Source: Psychrobacter sp.
Lineage (GTDB): Bacteria; Pseudomonadota; Gammaproteobacteria; Pseudomonadales; Moraxellaceae
Assembly: GCF_030454045.1 (NCBI RefSeq)
Contig: NZ_JAKDJE010000069.1
Location: forward strand, 1-15,569
Reading direction: 5' to 3'
DNA length: 15,569 bases
Of the stretch, positions 1 to 8,114 are shown one piece after another (the stretch's first letter is position 1; each line of letters begins with the position of its first letter). The position numbers and the translations under genes are program-made. The notes below the pieces were generated by a model, which saw only the letters and a list, made by a program, of their open reading frames with translations, searched no databases and was not told the origin of the DNA.

Positions 1-1
1 T

Positions 2-367
2 GCTCGCTTGTGTCTTTATCTGGTTGCCCCTGATTTGAATTCTATACACACCCTAATGTATTTGCATCTGTCAGAGCCAGATTGGGCAGGTGGTACGCCG
101 TATAGCGATGAGTTCCGTCAGCGTGTCCGTGATGCGTTCGATCAGACCATCATCGCGGCGGGTGGCTATGATGCGGACAAAGCTGAGAAGAACATCAAAG
201 CAGGCTATATCGATGCGGTAGCATTCGGTCGTGACTATATTGCCAACCCTGATCTCGCTGAACGTATCCAAAAAGGCGCACCGCTCAATGAGCAGCATCC
301 AGAGTCTTTCTATGGTGGCAGCACGGTTGGCTACACTGATTATCCGTTTATGGATCAGGCGCAATAG
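2..367 (+). CDS. nemA: Old Yellow Enzyme family alkene reductase (NemA-like), C-terminal part
   Basis: The last 121 codons of an FMN-dependent NADPH:flavin oxidoreductase of the Old Yellow Enzyme family, which reduces electrophilic alkenes such as N-ethylmaleimide and some nitro compounds in the cytoplasm. The reading frame is open to the left edge, so the gene starts outside the window; the TTG at position 8 is not a credible start. Seen in the sequence: the strand LHLSEPDW, then DAVAFGRDYIANPDLAERI, which in this family supplies the last FMN-phosphate-binding loop and barrel strand, and the C-terminal signature ESFYGGSTVGYTDYPF. All three match the usual order at the end of NemA proteins, and the end is intact. 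It stops just before a strong terminator. The family is certain; the exact substrate, and so the symbol, is less so. Confidence 0.9.
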   Translation, partial: ARLCLYLVAPDLNSIHTLMYLHLSEPDWAGGTPYSDEFRQRVRDAFDQTIIAAGGYDADKAEKNIKAGYIDAVAFGRDYIANPDLAERIQKGAPLNEQHPESFYGGSTVGYTDYPFMDQAQ

Positions 368-412
368 TTTATTTGTCGGTTCTGCTGACTAAATAGCTAA
401 ATTATGCTTCAT

Positions 413-450
413 AAAAGCCCTCTGACTATTGATAGTCAGAGGGCTTTTTT
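413..450. terminator. Bidirectional intrinsic terminator between nemA-like gene and pirin
   Basis: A 13-bp perfect stem (416-428 with 433-445) closes on a TTGA tetraloop, and flanking A and T runs extend it to 16 bp. The T run on the plus strand ends the upstream oxidoreductase transcript. The A run on the left becomes a T run on the minus strand, ending the pirin transcript 15 bases after its stop codon. Confidence 0.9.
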
Positions 451-465
451 GTGCTTCTATTTTCA

Positions 466-1409
466 TTATGTACCAAAATTCCCCGTTTGATAATCACGAA
501 AAGTTTGTCGTAGCTCATCTTGGGTATTCATCACAAAGGGGCCGTGACCTGCGATAGGCTCTCCGATAGGCTCACCACTTAACAACAGTAGTTTGGCAGG
601 AGTGTGTTCATCGTTATCGGTAGAATAGGTGAGCTCAATAGTATCGGTAGCAGCATCAGATAAAGGTACAGGTTGAGAATCTACAGATGGTTTAATCGGC
701 ACTGCAAACTGAATCAGATTGCCTGCACTGATAGATGTGCCATTGACCAGTATTCGGCCTTCTTGTACGAGCAGTAACGTATTGTGCCTGCGGTATGCAG
801 CGCGATATCCCACATGTTAACTGGCGTAAAGGTATCTGCACTGCCAGCAACGCCGTGCCAGTCGCCTGCAATGATAGCAACGTGACCGATCACGGTTCGC
901 TCATCGGCGTCACTGTAATCCATTAACTCGATAATAGGCATCTCAGCACGTTTGATGAACTGATATTTGGGATCAGTCAGCTTATGCGCGCTTGGCAGAT
1001 TGACCCGCATTTGCACCATACTGAACACACCGCCGCGCTGACCAAACGCCTCAGAATGGAACTCTTCGTGCAGAATACCGCGACCAGCGGTCATCCATTG
1101 CACATCTCCTTCCAAAATATCCTCGCGTCCACCGATAGAGTCAGCATGACTGATCTCACCTGAGTACGCGAGGGTGACGGTCTCAAAACCTTTATGAGGG
1201 TGTTTGCCAATGCCATGTGGCTGCGTCTGATAATCAGGGTTTGGTGCAAATGTCGTCGGCTCGCCATAATCAAATAGTAAAAATGGATCGGTATGACTGT
1301 AATTGAAGTCTGGTTGGTCATCGACATAATTGATCAATGTTTTCACAAAAAATCCGTCACCGACCCAATGTGGTGCTTTATCACCATGAATCTGTTTGAT
1401 TGGGCGCAT
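466..1409 (-). pseudogene. Pirin family protein, interrupted by an out-of-frame deletion
   Basis: A pirin-like bicupin is split between two frames. The first part (1409 down to about 786) starts MRPIKQIHGDKAPHWVGDG and carries the N-terminal cupin with the metal-binding set expected of pirins: H70 and H72 in KHPHKGFET, H114 and E116 in GILHEEF. It then reads WDIALHTAG and runs out of frame into 24 unrelated residues, ending at 714. The second part, in another frame, resumes with HNTLLLVQEGRILVNG and continues to the typical C-terminal cupin ending SGEPIGEPIAGHGPFVMNT, stopping at 466. Compared with pirins in general, about nine residues are missing at the junction (near 783-790), so a deletion of roughly 26-29 bases is inferred rather than a single-base slip. 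Start chosen: ATG at 1409, preceded by GAGG at a good distance; longer starts at 1436 and 1445 lack such a site. The metal-binding half could still be made. Confidence 0.8.
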
Positions 1410-1454
1410 CGAGTACCTCGCAATTCTATCTAGCATAAATAACAATAAGTGAAT

Positions 1455-1480
1455 ATTATACTATAATTCTATAGTATAAT
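1455..1480. promoter_or_regulatory. Perfect 11-bp inverted repeat upstream of pirin, likely operator
   Basis: ATTATACTATA and its exact reverse complement TATAGTATAAT are separated by ATTC. The centre lies about 58 bases upstream of the pirin ATG. On the minus strand the inner arm contains TATAAT, a consensus -10 box, though no good -35 is visible. Two-fold symmetry of this size is typical of dimeric repressors (MarR, HxlR or TetR type); which one cannot be told from here. Confidence 0.55.
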
Positions 1481-1527
1481 GAACTTATGTTGTTTCTATT
1501 TTATGGTGGTGATATGACAAGTAGTCA

Positions 1528-2811
1528 TCAGACCACCTCGCCACTCACAAAGCCACTGGCCCAAGCCCATTGGAAGTTATAACCACCAAGCCAGCCTGTT
1601 ACATCGAGCACTTCGCCGATGAAATACAAGCCATCTTGTAGATTGCTTTGCATGGTCTTTGAGGATACCTCATCGGTTTTTACGCCGCCGCGGGTGACCT
1701 CGGCCGTGCGATAGCCTTCAGTACCAGACGGCTTGAGCTGCCAGCCATTGAGAGTAGTACCCAGATCGCTTATGCGCTCGTCTTTGATATTGGCAAGCTC
1801 GGTATCTTTGATATCGTCCCACAGGTGAGCTTGTAGTGCTGCCAGTAGTTTTTTGGGTAGCGCGTTGTCTGTGTTTTCTGCCAACACAGTACGGATCAGC
1901 TGGCGTGGATGGGATTTTTTGCGGGCGAGCAAAAGATCGGTGACATCCACATCAGGTAGCAAATTAATACTAATGGTCTCGCCAGTATGCCAATAGTTTG
2001 ACAGTTGGAGCATGGCAGGGCCAGAAAGCCCGCGATGGGTAAACAGTACAGGCAGCTTGAAAGAGATACGCTCATTGCTGGCAATGACTGGTAGGCTGAT
2101 GCCTGCTAAGCTACGAATCAGCTCGCCTGTTTTGTCCGTAAAGGTAAAGGGCACAAGACTGGCATCCGTTGGTATCAGTGTATGCCCAAACTGCTGCGCT
2201 AGTTCATAGCCAATGCCGCTTGCGCCCATCGTTGGAATAGACAAACCACCAGTGGCTACCACTAACGACTCACAACGATAGCGCGTCTGTGACGATTGAC
2301 TTTCGCTTGCGACGTCTTTTTTGCCGAGCTTTTTGCGAGTGGTGAGCTCAAATCGATGACTGTCGTTTTGCGCCAGACTCTGTACATGATCAATCTGAGT
2401 GCTGAGCTTGACGTATACGCCGACAGCGGCGCATTCATCGAGGAGCATGGTGAGGATGTCTTGGGCAGAGTCATCACAAAATAGCTGACCATGCTCGCGC
2501 TCATGGTAGGAAATCTGATGCGCCTCTACCATGCCGATAAACTCCCAGCTCGGATAGCGGCTCAGCGCCGACTTACAAAAGTGAGGATTGTCACCAATAA
2601 AGTGCTCAGGCTCCACAAAGTAATTGGTAAAGTTGCAGCGGCCACCCCCCGACATCAAAATCTTTTTGCCCGCTTTATTGGCATGATCTATGACCAAAAC
2701 GCGACGCCCACGGCGACCGGCGGTGAGCGCACAATACAATCCTGAAGCGCCAGCGCCGATGATGATGACGTCATAGTGAGTAGAGAGTTGTGCATTGCGG
2801 TGGTTCGTCAT
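1528..2811 (-). CDS. NAD(P)/FAD-dependent oxidoreductase, HI0933/YhiN (BaiN-like) family
   Basis: A 427-residue flavoprotein of the HI0933 family (E. coli YhiN; often named aminoacetone oxidase family FAD-binding enzyme). Seen: the Rossmann FAD motif GAGASG at residues 19-24, followed by the family signature GKKILMSGGGRCNFTN, the internal ATGG loop in VVATGGLSIPTMGASG, and the C-terminal FAD-binding segment GEVLDVTGWLGGYNFQWAWASG. Length and ends are normal. Start chosen: ATG at 2811, preceded by GAGA at 6 bases; an in-frame TTG six codons further up (2829) has no better site. The physiological substrate is unknown for most members, and naming it a reductase of one substrate would be a guess. 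It lies 118 bases upstream of pirin on the same strand and diverges from acs; no terminator is visible between it and pirin, so read-through is possible. Confidence 0.9.
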   Translation of the reverse strand: MTNHRNAQLSTHYDVIIIGAGASGLYCALTAGRRGRRVLVIDHANKAGKKILMSGGGRCNFTNYFVEPEHFIGDNPHFCKSALSRYPSWEFIGMVEAHQISYHEREHGQLFCDDSAQDILTMLLDECAAVGVYVKLSTQIDHVQSLAQNDSHRFELTTRKKLGKKDVASESQSSQTRYRCESLVVATGGLSIPTMGASGIGYELAQQFGHTLIPTDASLVPFTFTDKTGELIRSLAGISLPVIASNERISFKLPVLFTHRGLSGPAMLQLSNYWHTGETISINLLPDVDVTDLLLARKKSHPRQLIRTVLAENTDNALPKKLLAALQAHLWDDIKDTELANIKDERISDLGTTLNGWQLKPSGTEGYRTAEVTRGGVKTDEVSSKTMQSNLQDGLYFIGEVLDVTGWLGGYNFQWAWASGFVSGEVV

Positions 2812-3230
2812 GGCGGTCTCGTAAAACAATCATTTAAAAAAAGGAACAACCACACCAATGGCTGATATTAGTCATGCCTATCGGATGTGCTGTCTAAAGC
2901 GGTATTGTAGGGTAGCTATTGTCCATATTTCATTTGAGGTTACAAGGTTTAAATGTGCTATCCGACAAGCTGTGAGGTGACAGCGATGTATAAACGACGA
3001 AGCGGATGATGACCTGATAACGTGTCACAATCCTTATCATCCGTGTCCAAGTATACAGCTGTGCAGCGAAATTGTTATGATTGGCTGATGATGTCTTGCA
3101 ACCGTCTCGTTTATTTGTCAAACTATCGCTGAGTATCACGCATTATGGAAGATGACTCTTATTGTCTGCATAGGTGATCGTTATAGACGATTTTCTGTGT
3201 AAGTCATGATAATTAAAAAGGAACCATACT
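2812..3230. other. Divergent intergenic region between HI0933-family gene and acs
   Basis: A gap of 419 bases that must hold both promoters. No convincing -35/-10 pair was found. A possible 69-codon minus-strand reading frame (2930-3139) has no recognisable content and no good ribosome site. The only clear signal is the acs ribosome-binding site AAGGA just upstream of 3231, 8 bases from the ATG. Confidence 0.5.
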
Positions 3231-5192
3231 ATGACCCAGAAAGCATTTCCAATCTCCGCCGAGTTCATGGCTGCCGCCAACACCACCCCTGAAAAATATC
3301 TTAAAGACTATCAGCAATCTGTCGAATCAACCGACACAAATGAGGCTTTTTGGGCGAGCCGTGCTGAGCTCATTGACTGGATAAAAAAGCCAACCAAAGT
3401 CAGCAATATCAATTATGACTTAGACGATTTCAGTATTAAGTGGTTTGAAGATGGCGAGCTGAATATCTCCGTCAACTGTCTTGATCGTCACCTCGAAAAA
3501 GATCCATACAAGCCAGCTATTATTTGGGAAGGGGATCACCCTTCACTACACAAGATTATTTCTTTTAAAGAGTTGCACGAAGCCGTTTGTCGTCTTGGTA
3601 ATTCATTACGCAAGCTTGGTGTTGGCAAAGGCGATCGGGTCACGTTGTATATGCCAATGATACCAGAAGCCATGGTCTCGATGCTGGCATGTGCGCGTAT
3701 TGGTGCGGTGCATTCTGTGGTATTTGGTGGGTTTTCTGCTGAGAGTCTGGGCAATCGTTTGATAGACAGCCGCTCAAAAGTCGTTATTACGGCTGATGAA
3801 GGTTTACGTGGCGGCAAACATACACCGCTCAAAGCCAATATCGATCATGCACTAGAAATGGATGGGACTGACAGTGTCGAAAAAGTCATCGTCGTCCACC
3901 GCACAGGCAACTCTATACCGATGAGCGGTCGCCGCGATGTCTGGTATCACAATCTCGTTGATGGGCAATCAGAGATCTGTGAGCCTGAAGTGATGAATGC
4001 TGAAGATCCATTATTCCTATTGTATACCTCTGGTTCGACAGGTAAGCCAAAAGGCGTCGTGCATACCACAGGGGGTTATATCACTTATGCGTTGTCTACC
4101 TTCCGTGATGTCTTTGATATCAAAGAAGATGACGTCTATTGGTGTACCGCAGATGTGGGCTGGATCACAGGTCATACCTACTCAACATATGCACCGCTCG
4201 CCAATGGCACCACGACAGTCATTTTTGAAGGGGTGCCAGAGTATCCAACATGGGCACGTATCGGACACATCATCGACAAGCACGACGTGACCATTTTATA
4301 CACCGCCCCAACGGCGATTCGAGCGATGATGAAAGAGGGTGATGCCTTTGTACGTGAGTCAGATCGCTCAAGCCTGCGTTTGCTGGGTTCAGTCGGTGAG
4401 CCAATCAACCCAGAAGCTTGGGATTGGTACTATCATGTCGTTGGTGACAGCAAGTGTCCCATTGTCGATACGTGGTGGCAAACGGAGACAGGCGGTATTT
4501 TGATGGCACCGATTCCGGGAGCGGTCGATCTCAAGCCGGGTGCCGCGATGACACCGCTATATGGTATAAAACCACAAATCGTCAATGCAGAAGGCGCAAT
4601 CATGGAAGGCGCTGCCGAAGGCAACTTGGTCATCAGTAGTGGTTGGCCTGGGCAAATGCGTACGATCTACAATGACCATCCGCGCTTTTTGAAAACCTAT
4701 TTTAGCGATTATCCCGGCTATTACTTCACAGGTGATGGGGCGCAGCGTGATGAAGATGGACATTATTGGATCACAGGTCGTGTGGATGATGTACTCAACG
4801 TCTCAGGGCATCGTCTCGGTACTGCAGAGATTGAGAGCGCACTGGTCGCTCATCCTGCGACTGCCGAGGCCGCGATTGTCGGTATGCCGCATGAGATTCG
4901 CGGGACAGGTATCTGTGCCTTTATCATTCTAAAATCTGGCGAAGAAAAAACAGACGATCTAAAAGCGGAGCTAAAACGTCATGTACGTGCCGAGATTGGG
5001 CCAATTGCAACATTAGACGCTATTTATATGGTGGATGCCCTACCAAAGACTCGTTCAGGAAAGATTATGCGCCGCATCCTGCGTAAGTTGGCAGAAGGAC
5101 AATATGTTGGACTGGGCGACTTATCTACACTGGCGGACAGCTCAGTGATCAATGATTTGGTAGAAGAAGTCAAAGCGAGCCGCGGAGAGTAG
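3231..5192 (+). CDS. acs: Acetyl-coenzyme A synthetase (AMP-forming)
   Basis: A full-length (653 residues) acetate:CoA ligase, which activates acetate through acetyl-AMP to acetyl-CoA in the cytoplasm for acetate assimilation. Motifs in order: the ATP-binding P-loop-like LLYTSGSTGKPKGV (residues 263-276), DVGWITGHTY in the acetate/CoA pocket, DTWWQTETGG (413-422) with the conserved tryptophan that sizes the acyl pocket for acetate, YYFTGDGAQRDEDG and GRVDDVLNVSGHRLGTAEIE of the hinge and C-terminal domain, and PKTRSGKIMRR near the end. K611 in that last motif is the lysine that is acetylated by Pat-type enzymes in well-studied homologues and is essential for adenylation. Start is ATG 3231 with AAGGA 8 bases upstream. 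Its own terminator follows, so it is probably a single-gene unit. No missing key residue was seen. Confidence 0.97.
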   Translation: MTQKAFPISAEFMAAANTTPEKYLKDYQQSVESTDTNEAFWASRAELIDWIKKPTKVSNINYDLDDFSIKWFEDGELNISVNCLDRHLEKDPYKPAIIWEGDHPSLHKIISFKELHEAVCRLGNSLRKLGVGKGDRVTLYMPMIPEAMVSMLACARIGAVHSVVFGGFSAESLGNRLIDSRSKVVITADEGLRGGKHTPLKANIDHALEMDGTDSVEKVIVVHRTGNSIPMSGRRDVWYHNLVDGQSEICEPEVMNAEDPLFLLYTSGSTGKPKGVVHTTGGYITYALSTFRDVFDIKEDDVYWCTADVGWITGHTYSTYAPLANGTTTVIFEGVPEYPTWARIGHIIDKHDVTILYTAPTAIRAMMKEGDAFVRESDRSSLRLLGSVGEPINPEAWDWYYHVVGDSKCPIVDTWWQTETGGILMAPIPGAVDLKPGAAMTPLYGIKPQIVNAEGAIMEGAAEGNLVISSGWPGQMRTIYNDHPRFLKTYFSDYPGYYFTGDGAQRDEDGHYWITGRVDDVLNVSGHRLGTAEIESALVAHPATAEAAIVGMPHEIRGTGICAFIILKSGEEKTDDLKAELKRHVRAEIGPIATLDAIYMVDALPKTRSGKIMRRILRKLAEGQYVGLGDLSTLADSSVINDLVEEVKASRGE

Positions 5193-5264
5193 TTGCGTTA
5201 GCCCGTCCATCGGGCACGCGAACGGTGCTATTTCAACTTTGATATCCGTTCAGTAACGTCAAAT

Positions 5265-5299
5265 AAAAGCCATGCTATCGCGTATAGCATGGCTTTTTT
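5265..5299 (+). terminator. Intrinsic terminator after acs
   Basis: A 14-bp perfect stem (5265-5278 with 5284-5297) around the loop CGCGT is followed by a T run. It lies 72 bases after the acs stop. A smaller hairpin, GCCCG-TCCAT-CGGGC (5201-5215), comes just before it and lacks a T tract. Confidence 0.9.
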
Positions 5300-5451
5300 A
5301 CGTAGTCGATATTGATATTGCGGCGTTTTGACGGTTCAATATCAATGGTCAATTAACGTTGCTACCCACTAGTTGCCCGCCATATAACAGATCGTTTTGC
5401 CATTTATAGATGGTAGCGACTCATAAATACTCGATAAGGTTTACTGTCATT

Positions 5452-6630
5452 ATGACTGATCATACTTTGCTTTCAACGGATAAATCTTCACCAAAAATCG
5501 CGATCATCGGTGGTGGTCTGACAGGGCTGCTGACTGCCACATTGCTAGAGCGCACCTTGTACACTGACAATGTGTGCTCAAATGCACCGCACATCACGAT
5601 ATTTGAAAAGTCACGGAGTGTGGGCCGTCTAGCAACGCGCTATCGTACCGACAGTGACACAGGTAAGAACTGGCAATGGGCGTTTGGGGCACAGTTCTTT
5701 ACGGCAAAAACCGCTGAGTTCCAGCAATTTATTGCCCCTTGGCTAAAGACAGGGCTGCTACAGCCATGGTGTGCCCGAGTGGTTGAGCTGACACCCGCCG
5801 ATGATAATGGTCAATCGCCTGATATCCAAAGTAAAGAGCAGTGGGATACCGTGCACGCGCGCTATATCAGCACGCCAAAAATGACCAGTTGGGGACGTGA
5901 ATTGGCCGCTGGGCTCAAGCACACAAACATAGTGTTTAAGACGCGTGTGGCTCCGCTTGGTGGGCATACCACTCACTCAGATGATAAAAAAACTGAGCTA
6001 TTTGATGAGACAGGGGAGAGCTTCGGTTGGTTTGACTGGGTCATTTGTACTGCACCAAACGGTCAGGCAGTAGAGCTGATGGCAGACAGTGGGTTTAGTC
6101 AGCAAGTTAACATCACCCAGCCGCAGATGCAGGCCTGCTATACGTTGATGCTCGGTTGGGACAATGCCCAAGAATTACCTGAAACATTGAACTCTCAAAC
6201 AGCACCGCAGTGGGATGTTGCTTATTTAAATAATGAGGTACTCAATAGAATATTTATTGAGCATCATAAACCCGCTCGTGATGAGCTATTACCAAGCATC
6301 ACCATTCATGCGCGTAATGACTGGTCACAAGTCCACGTCGATGATGATTTGGAGACAGTCAAAGCCACGTTATTAATGGCAGCGCAGCAAGCGCTCAACT
6401 GGGACACAGACAGTGCACCAAGCCAGACAGATTGCCATCGCTGGCGCTATGCGGCAACCGTGGTGGATACGGATGTTGATGCTAATGTATCAGGTATCTT
6501 GATCGATGAGGCCAAACAATGGGTTGTCAGTGGTGACTGGTGCGCACGCGGCAATATCGAAAGCTGCTATCAGGTAGCTCGTCAGACAGTAGAGGCAGTC
6601 TGTATGGCACGATCTATCTATATGAGTTGA
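5452..6630 (+). CDS. FAD-dependent oxidoreductase, renalase-like amine-oxidase superfamily
   Basis: A 392-residue predicted flavoprotein of the renalase-like/COG3380 group. Seen: N-terminal dinucleotide motif IAIIGGGLTGLLTA (GGGLTG at 20-25), an acidic strand end in IFEKS, then SVGRLATRY, which corresponds to the GGR.ATR motif binding the FAD phosphates in this group, FGAQFFTAKT next to the flavin, and the C-terminal FAD segment WVVSGDWCARGNIESCYQVA. The chemistry is unknown; bacterial renalases oxidise dihydronicotinamide isomers, but assigning that here would be inference. Start is uncertain: ATG 5452 puts the FAD motif at a normal distance and has AAGG 12 bases upstream; an in-frame ATG at 5410 would add 14 residues but has no ribosome site. 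The gene stands alone between acs and a long gap, and no clear plus-strand terminator follows it. Confidence 0.82.
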   Translation: MTDHTLLSTDKSSPKIAIIGGGLTGLLTATLLERTLYTDNVCSNAPHITIFEKSRSVGRLATRYRTDSDTGKNWQWAFGAQFFTAKTAEFQQFIAPWLKTGLLQPWCARVVELTPADDNGQSPDIQSKEQWDTVHARYISTPKMTSWGRELAAGLKHTNIVFKTRVAPLGGHTTHSDDKKTELFDETGESFGWFDWVICTAPNGQAVELMADSGFSQQVNITQPQMQACYTLMLGWDNAQELPETLNSQTAPQWDVAYLNNEVLNRIFIEHHKPARDELLPSITIHARNDWSQVHVDDDLETVKATLLMAAQQALNWDTDSAPSQTDCHRWRYAATVVDTDVDANVSGILIDEAKQWVVSGDWCARGNIESCYQVARQTVEAVCMARSIYMS

Positions 6631-6731
6631 TTGCTGGCTGGCTGAATCTATCGGCTGCCAGTCCCTAGAGAGGTTTTTACGTATTTATAGCGATAGGCAT
6701 CGAGATTTGAGCCTGTTATAAATAGCGAGGC

Positions 6732-6824
6732 AAAAAAAAGCCCACAGAGGAGGTGCTGTGGGCTGAGGAAAACGGGCTGTGGAGATTGACGACAGACTCC
6801 GTGGTCATGACTTGTTATCATTAT
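6732..6824 (-). ncRNA. Candidate small RNA with anti-Shine-Dalgarno terminator loop
   Basis: On the minus strand a 9-bp perfect stem (6764-6756 with 6747-6739) encloses the loop CACCTCCT and is followed by seven T (6738-6732), a canonical intrinsic terminator. No minus-strand protein gene lies upstream of it for more than a kilobase. A possible promoter is TTGCCC (6859-6854), 17-base spacer, TATAGA (6836-6831), giving a start near 6824 and an RNA of about 93 bases. Before the terminator the RNA carries two C-rich repeats, TCCACAGCCC and TCCTCAGCCC. The loop matches the 3' end of 16S rRNA and could pair with ribosome-binding sites. The terminator is well supported; the promoter and any function are inference. 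Confidence 0.4.
6739..6764 (-). terminator. Minus-strand intrinsic terminator in the gap before pgsA
   Basis: AGCCCACAG pairs with CTGTGGGCT around an 8-base loop. The T run is only on the minus strand (eight A at 6732-6739 on the plus strand); after the stem on the plus strand comes GAGGAAAA, so it is a poor terminator in that direction. Confidence 0.7.
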
Positions 6825-7307
6825 TATCTTTCTATACCGTTATTTATTAATTAGGGCAATAATGCTCAATACAATGGGTACATATATTTTCTTACATATT
6901 TAAGTGTACAAGTGTTTTTTGACAGTTGATATCATAACTCAGTTGCTTGCTATTTGGTTATTTTGGTTACAGTATATTACTTTGTAAAAATACTCGGTTG
7001 CACGATCACAGCATAGACTTTGACATTGGGAAGTAAGAAGAAAGACGCAGATAAGTAGATAGCCCGTGACCAACTATCGAGCCCTATACATAATAGGACG
7101 TTATATTAGGCAGCAGATTGTTTTTAAGAATTTTATGATGCTTTTAATAAAAGATACAAATGATTTCAATGGGTTATATTATTATGAAACGAATGACTCG
7201 ATGTTGATAGTTTGAATCATTTAATCATTAAAGAGATGGCATGACGGCATGACGGAAAAATGCTAAGCTATCTGCCATTATTATGTCGATATTACACTGG
7301 GTTTGCC
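6825..7307. other. Gene-free interval upstream of pgsA
   Basis: No reading frame of note and no family signal. It is AT-rich. A small perfect inverted repeat CCTAT-ACATA-ATAGG sits at 7083-7097, and an 8-base tandem duplication GGCATGAC lies at 7238-7253 just upstream of the alternative pgsA start. No convincing pgsA promoter was found; TTGATA at 7204 is -35-like but lacks a good partner. Confidence 0.4.
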
Positions 7308-7988
7308 ATGACTGAGAGCACGCATTTGCATACGCAGGAGCCGTCAAGTTCGCAAAATACTAAAAGTATTTTTAACTTGCCCAACAATCTTACGATTGCT
7401 CGTATCTTGATGATTCCGTTGTTTGTTGCAATTGCGTACTGGCCACCTGCTATGGGCATCGGTATGCCTGCAATCTCAGACAACGTCATTGCGCGAGTGG
7501 GGATGAGTGAGTTTAGCGATAGCCTATTGCGCCATTTATTATTAACCAGCGTCTTTATTATTGCAGCGATTACCGATTGGCTAGATGGTTACTTTGCTCG
7601 TAAGCTGAATGTCATGTCAGCGTTTGGGCGCTTTTTGGACCCAGTTGCTGACAAGCTGATGGTGGCGGCGGCCTTGATCGTTTTGGTGCAATGGCATCCC
7701 AATATCATTATGGCAATCGCCGCCATTGTCATTATCTCGCGTGAGATCGCTGTGTCTGCGCTGCGTGAGTGGATGGCAGAGCTTGGCAACCGAACCAGTG
7801 TCGCTGTGTCCTATGTGGGCAAATTAAAAACGACCTTTCAGATGATAGCGATTACAGTACTGTTATTAAACTGGGAGTCGCTTGAGACGGTTGGTTATGC
7901 GCTGATGGTGGCCGCGGTGATATTGACACTATGGTCGATGATGATTTATCTCAAAGCTGCGTGGCCTTATTTGAAGCAAAGCGGCTAA
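7308..7988 (+). CDS. pgsA: CDP-diacylglycerol--glycerol-3-phosphate 3-phosphatidyltransferase
   Basis: An inner-membrane enzyme (226 residues) that makes phosphatidylglycerol phosphate, the committed step to phosphatidylglycerol and cardiolipin. The CDP-alcohol phosphatidyltransferase signature is complete: D93-G94-x2-A97-R98-x8-G107-x3-D111-x3-D115, whose aspartates hold the metal and CDP group. Several hydrophobic segments follow (LMVAAALIVLVQW, IIMAIAAIVII, MIAITVLLL, VAAVILTLW), as expected for a six-helix membrane protein. The N-terminal FNLPNNLTIARIL is the usual PgsA start region. Start is ambiguous: ATG 7308 gives a family-like N terminus but a poor ribosome site; ATG 7260, with GGA only 4 bases upstream, would add 16 mostly hydrophobic residues. 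The insertion between helices 1 and 2 (about residues 46-72) is slightly long. Confidence 0.93.
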   Translation: MTESTHLHTQEPSSSQNTKSIFNLPNNLTIARILMIPLFVAIAYWPPAMGIGMPAISDNVIARVGMSEFSDSLLRHLLLTSVFIIAAITDWLDGYFARKLNVMSAFGRFLDPVADKLMVAAALIVLVQWHPNIIMAIAAIVIISREIAVSALREWMAELGNRTSVAVSYVGKLKTTFQMIAITVLLLNWESLETVGYALMVAAVILTLWSMMIYLKAAWPYLKQSG

Positions 7989-8010
7989 TAGTAAGACAAA
8001 CAATCATAAC

Positions 8011-8059
8011 CTCAATAAAAAACGCCAGTGGCTTAACGCGACTGGCGTTTTTTATTGAG
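8011..8059. terminator. Bidirectional terminator between pgsA and convergent stress gene
   Basis: A 19-bp perfect inverted repeat (8011-8029 with 8041-8059) around an 11-base loop carries T runs on both strands. It serves pgsA from the left and the minus-strand gene from the right. Confidence 0.92.
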
Positions 8060-8114
8060 GGCTGTTAATTATTAAGTCGTTAAATCTCTGCTAAATTATG
8101 ACAGCCCTGCTAAA

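Noticed and set aside
783..790. Programmed ribosomal frameshift in pirin
   Set aside because: There is no slippery heptamer at the junction, and residues expected between the two halves are missing, which a frameshift would not explain.
2930..3139. 69-codon minus-strand frame between the HI0933-family gene and acs
   Set aside because: No recognisable content and no ribosome-binding site; such lengths are expected by chance.
6739..6764. Plus-strand terminator of the renalase-like gene
   Set aside because: The plus strand has no T run after the stem; the T run is on the other strand.
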